Assembly (NCBI GenBank): GCA_019115145.1
Contig: DXED01000013.1
Span: 1 to 64,000 of the forward strand
Reading direction: 5' to 3'
DNA length: 64,000 nt
Origin: Claveliimonas intestinigallinarum
Lineage (GTDB): Bacteria > Bacillota > Clostridia > Lachnospirales > Lachnospiraceae
The notes below the pieces were generated by a model. The model did not search any database and was not told where the DNA came from. It saw only the letters and a list, made by a program, of their open reading frames with translations. This document shows positions 41,630 through 48,887 of the stretch, piece after piece. Position 1 is the stretch's first letter. Every line of letters begins with the position of its first letter. A program made the translations under genes and the position numbers.

Positions 41630-42955
41630 ATGGATAGGAAAATAGAAGCGGATCTTCTGATCCGGGACAGCGATTATCTGGATGAAGATTTTGAGCTGGT
41701 GGAAGGAAAAAGTATCCTCATAAAGGACGGAAGAATAGAAGCAATTGACACGGCCGAAAGGCTGAGGAAAAGCTATGACTGGAAGGAGGAGCTGGACGGG
41801 AGAGGCTGCGTGTACATGCCCGGGCTTGTGGACAGCCACATGCACACAGGGCAGCAGCTCCTGCGGGGGAGAGTGCTGGATGAGATGCCCATGATCTGGA
41901 CACGTATCATGCTGCCCTACGAGAGTACCCTGACACCGGAGAAGATGAGGCTCAGCGCCCGGATGGCGGCAGTGGAGATGATCCACGCGGGGACAACGGG
42001 ATTTATCGACGCGGGCAGCTATTTTATGGAGGAGGCAGCAGGCGTCTATGCCCGCAGTGGGCTGCGGGGAGTCCTCTCCTACTCCACCATGGACCAGAAG
42101 TGTCTGCCTGCGTCCATCGCCATGGATGCGGAGACAGCTATTCGAAAAACGGATGAACTATATAAAGAATTTCATGGACAAGAAAATTTAAAAGTTTACT
42201 ATTCTCTCAGATCTCTTATATCCTGTTCGGAGGAACTGATCCTCATGGCGGCTGAGAGAGCGAAGGAAAACCAGACCATGCTGCAGGCCCACATGAACGA
42301 GTACCCGGGAGAGATCAATTTTTACATGGAAAGAAAGCAGCTGCGCCCCTACGAGTATCTGGACAGCCTGGGTGTGCTGGGGCCGGATTTCCTGGGGGCA
42401 CACAGCCTGCTCCTGTCGGAGAGTGAGATCCGTCTGCTGGAAAAGCGGGGAGTGAAGGTCTGCCACTGTCCCTTCAGCAACTGCGGCAAGGCCGCGCCCC
42501 GGACACCGGAGCTCCTTGAGAGAGGTATTACGGTGGGGCTGGGGACAGACGGGGCTGCCCACGGGGGCCTGAGTCTGTTCCAGGAGATGAAGATCTTCCG
42601 GTCCGTCATGAACCTGACCTGGGGCGTGCCCCTGTCGGAGCCCGCCATCATGCCGGCCAGGACCATACTCGACATGGCCACCCGGGGCGGACAGGCATGC
42701 CTGGGAGGAGACCCGGACAGAGACGGGAGGATCCTGCCTGGAGCCAGGGCCGATATCATAGGAATTGACAGGAAGCGGATCTACATGGCTGTGTACGGGC
42801 ACATGGCCAACACAGTGCTGGAGAGCGTGGGGGCCGGCGACGTGAGGGATTCAGTGTGTGGGGGAAAGGTACTCATGAGAGACTACCAGATTCAGACGTT
42901 GGATGAGGAGGAGATTTACCGGGAGGCAGTCTCCTACAGAAATAATTTTGCATAA
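41630..42955 (+). CDS. amidohydrolase/deaminase (SAH/MTA or guanine deaminase-like)
   Basis: A 441-residue metal-dependent amidohydrolase of the chlorohydrolase/nucleoside deaminase group. Ligands are visible in order: His70 and His72 in DSHMHTGQQLLRG, His221 and Glu224 in QAHMNEYPGE, His258 in GAHSLLLSESE, His279 in VCHCPFSN and Asp307 in GLGTDGAAHGG. This resembles S-adenosylhomocysteine/methylthioadenosine deaminases, but QAHMNE and HMHTGQQ deviate, so the substrate may differ. RBS GGGAGAAAG. Placed between the DUF3100 pair and a TauE-type exporter. Confidence 0.85.
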   Translation: MDRKIEADLLIRDSDYLDEDFELVEGKSILIKDGRIEAIDTAERLRKSYDWKEELDGRGCVYMPGLVDSHMHTGQQLLRGRVLDEMPMIWTRIMLPYESTLTPEKMRLSARMAAVEMIHAGTTGFIDAGSYFMEEAAGVYARSGLRGVLSYSTMDQKCLPASIAMDAETAIRKTDELYKEFHGQENLKVYYSLRSLISCSEELILMAAERAKENQTMLQAHMNEYPGEINFYMERKQLRPYEYLDSLGVLGPDFLGAHSLLLSESEIRLLEKRGVKVCHCPFSNCGKAAPRTPELLERGITVGLGTDGAAHGGLSLFQEMKIFRSVMNLTWGVPLSEPAIMPARTILDMATRGGQACLGGDPDRDGRILPGARADIIGIDRKRIYMAVYGHMANTVLESVGAGDVRDSVCGGKVLMRDYQIQTLDEEEIYREAVSYRNNFA

Positions 42956-42988
42956 AATCCTGCAAAAAACAGAAAGGATACAGACCTA

Positions 42989-43735
42989 ATGGTGGAATAT
43001 TTGATCGTTATTCTTGCAAATCTTCTGGTGGGAGGTATGATCGGGCTGACAGGAATTGCCGGATTTCTCCTGCCCATGCTGTACTCCGGGTTCATGGGCA
43101 TGCCGGCGGCCCAGGGGATGGCGCTCAGCTTTTTTGCTTTCCTCATCTCCGGCGTGCTGGGAGCGTGGAATTATCACAGAGCGAAAAATCTGGATGTCAG
43201 GCTGGGACTTCTGATCAGCGCCGGGAGCCTTATAGGGGCGTCTCTTGGCGTCTGGCTGAACCTTCTGATGGACGAGTCGTTGGTCAAGAGGATCCTCTAC
43301 CTCGTAGTGCTGGCCTCCGGCATCTCCATTCTGCTTCGAAAGGACAGGGACAGGAAGACAGGGGGGAGGGAAAAGCTTCCGGCGTGGGGAATGGTCGCCT
43401 TTGGACTTGTGACCGGAGCCCTGTGCGCTCTCTCCGGTGCGGGAGGTCCCATTCTTGTGATGCCTCTGCTGGTAGTGCTGGGCGTGCCTGTGAAGACCGC
43501 GGTGGGTGTGGCTCTTTTTAACTCTATTTTCATCGCCATTCCCTCCTGCATCGGATACAGCCTCCAGTGTGATCCGGGAACCTTTCTTTCCCTCCTGGCG
43601 GTCTCCATGATCAGCCACGGCGCCGGGGTCTGGGCGGGAAGCAGAAATACCTCCTTCCTGAAGCCGGAGCCTCTAAAAAAGGGCGTAGCCGTATTTTCTG
43701 TATGTATCGCGGTTTTTAAGCTGATCACCGGGTAA
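42989..43735 (+). CDS. TauE/SafE family anion transporter
   Basis: A 248-residue protein with about eight membrane spans and two similar halves (IVILANLLVGGMIGLTGIAGFLLPML; GLVTGALCALSGAGGPILVMPLLVVLG). TauE/SafE proteins move sulfite, sulfoacetate or other small organic anions. It lies 33 nt after the amidohydrolase and probably belongs to that operon. The substrate is unknown. Confidence 0.85.
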   Translation: MVEYLIVILANLLVGGMIGLTGIAGFLLPMLYSGFMGMPAAQGMALSFFAFLISGVLGAWNYHRAKNLDVRLGLLISAGSLIGASLGVWLNLLMDESLVKRILYLVVLASGISILLRKDRDRKTGGREKLPAWGMVAFGLVTGALCALSGAGGPILVMPLLVVLGVPVKTAVGVALFNSIFIAIPSCIGYSLQCDPGTFLSLLAVSMISHGAGVWAGSRNTSFLKPEPLKKGVAVFSVCIAVFKLITG

Positions 43736-43815
43736 GCGGATTTCCGGCGGGGACGGAGAAAGGTTTTCTGTCGTATTGGAGTAAGCGGCAAATACGGGAT
43801 GGGCTGTTTTTCTGG

Positions 43816-43844
43816 TTGTAGAAAAAGAAAAAATAGCCTATAAT
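43816..43844 (+). promoter_or_regulatory. promoter of the D,D-carboxypeptidase gene
   Basis: TTGTAG (43816-43821), 17-nt spacer, TATAAT (43839-43844). Confidence 0.75.
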
Positions 43845-43878
43845 AATAGACGCAAATTCTTTTAGGAGACTGTTGAAG

Positions 43879-45246
43879 ATGAAAAAAGGTTTACGGACAG
43901 CGGGCTGTCTGCTCATGTCAGTAATGATCGCTATAACAGCAGTGCCGCATACAGCCTGCGCCACTGCCCCGGCGGACACAGCTCAGCCCCAGGACGGAGC
44001 TCAGGCCGAAGAGGGGAAGGATCCCTATCAGAAGCAGCTGGAGGACACCTACAAGCAGGAGGTACAGACAAACCAGCTGAAGGAGTGGCCCCAGGGGCCC
44101 GGCATTTACGGTGACGCGGGAATTGTGATGGATGCAGAGACAGGGGCTGTATTATATGGAAAGAACATTGATCAGCAGGAGTACCCGGCCAGCATCACCA
44201 AGCTTTTGACTGCCCTGCTGGCCTTTGAATACTGTGATATGACGGAGGACGTGGTGATCACGGCGGAAAGCCTGACCTGCTTAGGGAGCGGCTATGCCTC
44301 CATCGGCCTGAAGGAGGGAAATGTCATCTCCATGGAGCAGGCCCTCTACGCTATGCTCCTGGCCTCGTCCAATGAAGTGGCCTACGCGGTGGGAGAGACG
44401 GTGGCGAAGACCCAGGGAGAGGACTACCAGTGGTTTATAGATGAGATGAACCGCAAGGTGGAAGAGCTGGGGGGAACCAATTCCAACTTTGTAAACACAA
44501 ACGGCGTGCAGGACGAAAATCACTATACCTGCGCAAGGGATATGGCTCTGATCGCAAAAGAACTGTTTAACTATCCGGAATTTTTTACCATCTGCCAGAC
44601 GGCAAACTATACCATACCGGCATCTGCCACGACAGAGGAACATATTTTCCAGCAGAAGCACGAAATGCTGGTGCCGGGCTACAGCGATTACTATGAGTAC
44701 GCGGTGGGAGGAAAGACGGGCTACACGACCGAGGCGAACAATACTCTGGTGACCATGGCGGACAATGGAAACATGAAGCTTGTCTGCGTCACCTTGAAGG
44801 TGTTCCCGGGGCATGTCTACTCTGATACAACGGCGCTTCTGGAGTACGGATTTAACAATTTTCAGCACGCTTCTATTGACGCGGGTGACAATGAGGCCAT
44901 AGAAAAGATACTGGACTCAGCCAATGTCACCATCCCATCCGGGTTTAAGCTGTCCAGCCTGGATGCAAAGCTGGAACAGGTCACGGGGGGAAACAGCACG
45001 TCGTTCCTGGACTACACCTATGAGGACAACCCGGTGGGCCGGATCAAGGTTCAGGTGAACAAAAACGCCTCCTTCCAGGAGGCGGAGGCGCAGGAGGAAG
45101 AGGCCGGGGGAATCAGCGTGTGGAAGATCCTTATGGTCGTAGCGGCAGTCCTTATCCTGATCCTGGCTGTGCTTATCCTCTTTACTACCTGGTGCAGGCG
45201 GCAGAGGCGCAGGAGACGCAGGGGACGCCGCAGGCGAAGACCCTGA
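43879..45246 (+). CDS. D-alanyl-D-alanine carboxypeptidase (peptidase S11)
   Basis: A 455-residue penicillin-binding protein 5/DacF type that trims the terminal D-Ala of peptidoglycan stems. Signal peptide (1-28), SITK (Ser105, Lys108), SSN (163-165) and KTG (279-281) are intact. After the domain comes a membrane helix (about 418-440) and a tail of about 15 residues, nearly all Arg, on the cytoplasmic side. ATG 43879 lies 10 nt after GGAG; TTG 43873 is in frame but closer. Confidence 0.92.
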   Translation: MKKGLRTAGCLLMSVMIAITAVPHTACATAPADTAQPQDGAQAEEGKDPYQKQLEDTYKQEVQTNQLKEWPQGPGIYGDAGIVMDAETGAVLYGKNIDQQEYPASITKLLTALLAFEYCDMTEDVVITAESLTCLGSGYASIGLKEGNVISMEQALYAMLLASSNEVAYAVGETVAKTQGEDYQWFIDEMNRKVEELGGTNSNFVNTNGVQDENHYTCARDMALIAKELFNYPEFFTICQTANYTIPASATTEEHIFQQKHEMLVPGYSDYYEYAVGGKTGYTTEANNTLVTMADNGNMKLVCVTLKVFPGHVYSDTTALLEYGFNNFQHASIDAGDNEAIEKILDSANVTIPSGFKLSSLDAKLEQVTGGNSTSFLDYTYEDNPVGRIKVQVNKNASFQEAEAQEEEAGGISVWKILMVVAAVLILILAVLILFTTWCRRQRRRRRRGRRRRRP

Positions 45247-45291
45247 CAGAGGACTGGCCGGGAATATAACGCAGAATGTCGAAAATAAAAG

Positions 45292-45319
45292 GGAAACCCT
45301 TGACTTATCAGGGGTTTCC
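45292..45319 (+). terminator. terminator after the carboxypeptidase gene, with the ileS -35 box in its loop
   Basis: Stem GGAAACCC (45292-45299) / GGGTTTCC (45312-45319), 12-nt loop. The loop carries TTGACT, the -35 box of the next promoter. Confidence 0.65.
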
Positions 45320-45328
45320 TATTATAAT
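45300..45328 (+). promoter_or_regulatory. promoter of ileS
   Basis: TTGACT (45300-45305), 17-nt spacer, TATAAT (45323-45328); the transcript would begin about 45335 at the T-box leader. Confidence 0.8.
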
Positions 45329-45334
45329 TTTTAC

Positions 45335-45605
45335 CGTGTAAAAAGTAATAGTCTTAGAAAACCATATGAGAAAGACCGTGACGAAGACAGTAGGGCATGC
45401 GGGAACGTCAAAGCGAGCCGGCGGCGGTGTGAGGCCGGTACAAGTAGGGTGTGCCTGAACATCACTTCAGAGTCGCAGCTTCCGAAAAGAGTATGAGTAA
45501 GAGCTGACGGAGTCCGCCGTTACCGGAAGGCATATGATAGTATGTTAGGTGGTTTATAAATGAGGGAATACGACTTTCATCCTAATCGGGTGAAGGTCTT
45601 TTTTT
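45335..45605 (+). promoter_or_regulatory. T-box riboswitch, isoleucine specifier
   Basis: Stem I elements GTGACGAAGACAGTA (45376-45390) and AGCGAGCCGGCGG (45412-45424), then GAAC-ATC-AC with the specifier ATC at 45461-45463 (Ile). Stem III material follows, then TGGT (45550-45553), which can pair with the tRNA acceptor end (A73-CCA). A terminator stem 45572-45582/45588-45598 with a run of seven T ends it. Uncharged tRNA-Ile should prevent termination. The T-box sequence is diverged from the consensus, but the order of elements and the gene downstream agree. Confidence 0.82.
45572..45605 (+). terminator. T-box regulated terminator of ileS
   Basis: Stem GACTTTCATCC / GGGTGAAGGTC (11 bp with G-U pairs) plus TTTTTTT. 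Confidence 0.85.
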
Positions 45606-45624
45606 CATAAATGTTCCAAACAAT

Positions 45625-45690
45625 ATACACAATAACACAGGAGTTAGTGTAAGTTCAGACGTAATACTTTTTAAAAGTATTACGTCCCCT
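45625..45690. repeat. palindromic repeat element, copy 2
   Basis: Begins ATACACAATA (45625-45634), then CAGGAGTTA, then GACGTAATACTTTT (45658-45671) / AAAAGTATTACGTC (45673-45686) and CCCTG. The identical 10-bp head and equal head-to-core distance (33 bp) show common descent with copy 1 at 12298-12371. It sits between the T-box terminator and the ileS ribosome-binding site. Confidence 0.75.
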
Positions 45691-45716
45691 GTTAACATTT
45701 TCACAAGGAGGAAGCC

Positions 45717-48700
45717 ATGTACAAGAAAGTTCCAACAGACCTGAATTTCGTGGACCGGGAGAAAGAGGTCGAGAAATTCTGGGAAGACAATCAGATTTTT
45801 GAAAAGAGTATGGAGAACCGCAAAGAGGGTGAGACCTACACCTTCTACGACGGGCCGCCGACAGCCAACGGCAAGCCCCACATCGGTCATGTACTGACCC
45901 GTGTTATCAAGGACATGATCCCCAGATACCGCACCATGAAGGGATACATGGTGCCCAGAAAAGCGGGCTGGGATACCCACGGTCTGCCGGTGGAGCTGGA
46001 GGTGGAGAAAGCTCTTGGCCTGGACGGCAAGGACCAGATCGAGGAGTACGGCCTGGAGCCATTTATCAACAAATGCAAGGAGAGCGTCTGGAAGTACAAG
46101 GGCATGTGGGAGGATTTCTCCAACACAGTCGGCTTCTGGGCAGATATGGAGCATCCTTACGTTACCTATGACAATGATTTCATCGAGTCCGAGTGGTGGG
46201 CGCTGAAGAAAATCTGGGACAAGGGCCTTCTCTACAAGGGCTTCAAGATCGTTCCCTACTGCCCCCGCTGCGGCACGCCTCTGTCTGCCCAGGAGGTGGC
46301 GCAGGGCTACAAGGATGTAAAGGAGCGCTCCGCCATTGTCCGCTTTAAGGTGAAGGACGAGGACGCTTACTTCCTGGCATGGACCACCACGCCCTGGACA
46401 CTGCCCTCCAACATCGGCCTCTGTGTGAACCCGGACGAGGAGTACGCAAAGGTAAAGGCCGCGGACGGCTATGTGTACTACATGGCGCAGGCCCTGCTGG
46501 ACACAGTCCTTGGAAGGCTGGCCACAGAGGGACAGCCGGCCTACGAGGTGCTGGAGACCTACAAGGGAAAAGAGCTGGAGTACAAGGAGTACGAGCCCCT
46601 GTATCAGTGCGCCTACGACTGCGCTGCAAAGCAGAACAAGAAAGCATTCTTCGTGACATGCGACAGCTACGTAACCCTGACAGACGGTACCGGCGTGGTT
46701 CACATCGCCCCTGCCTTTGGTGAGGACGACGCCAAGGTGGGCCGCAAGTACGACATGCCCTTTGTGCAGCTGGTAGATGAAAAAGGAAATATGGGCGAGA
46801 CCACCCCGTTTGCAGGTCTGTTCGTAAAGAAAGCAGACCCGGAGGTGTTAAAAGACCTGGACGAGCGAGGACTTCTCTTTGACGCGCCCAAGTTCGAGCA
46901 CAGCTATCCCCACTGCTGGAGATGCGACACACCGCTGATCTACTATGCCCGCGAGTCCTGGTTCATCAAGATGACGGCTGTGAAGGACGAGCTCATCGCC
47001 AACAACAACACCATCAACTGGATCCCGGAGAGCATCGGCAAAGGCCGTTTCGGCGACTGGCTGGAAAATGTCCAGGACTGGGGCATCAGCCGGAACCGCT
47101 ACTGGGGAACTCCGTTAAATATCTGGGAGTGCGAGTGCGGACACCAGCACTCCATCGGCAGCATCGAAGAACTGAAATCCATGTCCGACAACTGCCCGGA
47201 CGACATCGAGCTGCACCGCCCCTACATCGATGATGTGACCATTAAGTGCCCCAAGTGCGGCAAGGAGATGCACCGTGTGCCGGAGGTTATCGACTGCTGG
47301 TTCGACTCAGGCTCCATGCCCTTTGCGCAGCACCACTATCCGTTTGAAAATCAGGAGCTCTTTGAGCAGCAGTTCCCGGCAGATTTTATCTCCGAGGCTG
47401 TGGATCAGACAAGAGGCTGGTTCTACTCCCTGCTGGCAGTGTCCACCCTGATCTTCAACAAGGCGCCCTACAAAAATGTAATCGTCCTGGGACATGTGCA
47501 GGATGAGAACGGCCAGAAGATGAGCAAGTCCAAGGGCAATGCGGTGGATCCCTTCGACGCTCTGGAGAAATACGGCGCGGATGCCATCCGCTGGTACTTC
47601 TACGTGAACAGCGCTCCCTGGCTGCCTAACCGCTTCCACGGCAAAGCCGTTGTGGAGGGACAGCGCAAGTTCATGGGCACTCTCTGGAACACCTACGCAT
47701 TCTTTGTGCTCTACGCGAATATTGACGAGTTTGACGCAACAAAATATACATTGGACTACGACAAGCTGCCTGTCATGGACAAATGGCTCCTGTCCAAGAT
47801 GAACACGCTGGTGAAAGAGGTGGACGATCACCTTGGCAATTACAGGATCCCCGAGGCTGCCAGAGCGCTCCAGGATTTCGTGGATGACATGAGCAACTGG
47901 TACGTGAGAAGAAGCCGTGAGCGCTTCTGGGCAAAGGGAATGCCCCAGGATAAGATCAATGCCTACATGACGCTGTACACAGCTCTTGTTACATTCTGCA
48001 AGACAGCAGCGCCCATGATCCCCTTCATGACAGAGGAGATCTACCAGAACCTTGTCCGCAGCATCGATCCCTCCGCACCGGAGAGCATCCACCTGTGCGA
48101 CTTCCCGGCAGTGAAGGAAGAGTGGATCGACAAGGAGCTGGAGGCCAATATGGACGAGGTGCTGAAGGTGGTCGTTATGGGCCGTGCATGCAGAAATACA
48201 GCCAACATCAAGAACCGCCAGCCCATCGGCCAGATGTTCGTAAAGAGCAGTGCGCAGCTTCCGGAGTTTTACCAGGATATCATCAAAGATGAGCTGAATG
48301 TGAAGAAGCTGACCTTTACAGACGATGTGCGTGCCTTTACTTCATATACATTTAAACCACAGTTAAAGACAGTTGGGCCAAAATATGGTAAAATGTTAGG
48401 TGGCATCAAGGCGGCCCTGGACGCGGTCGACGGAAACGCGGCCATGGACGAGGTAAATGCCACAGGAGCATTAAAGCTGGATGTAAACGGACAGGAGATC
48501 ACTCTGTTCAAGGAGGATCTTCTGATCGACACAGCACAGATGGAGGGCTATGTGTCTGAGGACAACAATGGCATCACCGTTGTGCTGGATACAAATCTGA
48601 CACCGGAGCTTCTTGAGGAAGGATTTGTCCGCGAGATCATCAGCAAAGTACAGACCATGAGAAAAGAGGCCGATTTCGAAGTGACCGACAAGATCCATAT

Positions 48701-48863
48701 CACCTATCAGGGAAGCGAGAAGGCCGAGAAGGTGTTCGCCGACCACAGGGAGGAGATTGGAAGCGAGACACTTGCCCTCTCCGTTGAGAAAGCCGAGCCT
48801 GCAGGCTATGTGAAGGAGTGGAAGATCAACGGCGAGAAAGTGACCATCGGCGTCGAAAGATAA
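45717..48863 (+). CDS. ileS: isoleucyl-tRNA synthetase
   Basis: A 1048-residue class I synthetase. HIGH motif HIGH at residues 55-58 (GKPHIGHVL), KMSKS at 601-605, editing-domain motif LAWTTTPWTLPSNIGLCV, and zinc-type pairs CPRCG (about residue 184) and CPKCG with CECGHQH. PRKAGWDTHGLPVELEVEK and the length fit the longer type 2 IleRS found in many Clostridia. RBS AAGGAGG at 6 nt. Controlled by the T-box upstream. Confidence 0.96.
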   Translation: MYKKVPTDLNFVDREKEVEKFWEDNQIFEKSMENRKEGETYTFYDGPPTANGKPHIGHVLTRVIKDMIPRYRTMKGYMVPRKAGWDTHGLPVELEVEKALGLDGKDQIEEYGLEPFINKCKESVWKYKGMWEDFSNTVGFWADMEHPYVTYDNDFIESEWWALKKIWDKGLLYKGFKIVPYCPRCGTPLSAQEVAQGYKDVKERSAIVRFKVKDEDAYFLAWTTTPWTLPSNIGLCVNPDEEYAKVKAADGYVYYMAQALLDTVLGRLATEGQPAYEVLETYKGKELEYKEYEPLYQCAYDCAAKQNKKAFFVTCDSYVTLTDGTGVVHIAPAFGEDDAKVGRKYDMPFVQLVDEKGNMGETTPFAGLFVKKADPEVLKDLDERGLLFDAPKFEHSYPHCWRCDTPLIYYARESWFIKMTAVKDELIANNNTINWIPESIGKGRFGDWLENVQDWGISRNRYWGTPLNIWECECGHQHSIGSIEELKSMSDNCPDDIELHRPYIDDVTIKCPKCGKEMHRVPEVIDCWFDSGSMPFAQHHYPFENQELFEQQFPADFISEAVDQTRGWFYSLLAVSTLIFNKAPYKNVIVLGHVQDENGQKMSKSKGNAVDPFDALEKYGADAIRWYFYVNSAPWLPNRFHGKAVVEGQRKFMGTLWNTYAFFVLYANIDEFDATKYTLDYDKLPVMDKWLLSKMNTLVKEVDDHLGNYRIPEAARALQDFVDDMSNWYVRRSRERFWAKGMPQDKINAYMTLYTALVTFCKTAAPMIPFMTEEIYQNLVRSIDPSAPESIHLCDFPAVKEEWIDKELEANMDEVLKVVVMGRACRNTANIKNRQPIGQMFVKSSAQLPEFYQDIIKDELNVKKLTFTDDVRAFTSYTFKPQLKTVGPKYGKMLGGIKAALDAVDGNAAMDEVNATGALKLDVNGQEITLFKEDLLIDTAQMEGYVSEDNNGITVVLDTNLTPELLEEGFVREIISKVQTMRKEADFEVTDKIHITYQGSEKAEKVFADHREEIGSETLALSVEKAEPAGYVKEWKINGEKVTIGVER

Positions 48864-48887
48864 GGCTCTAAGAAAGGAATGGAAAAA

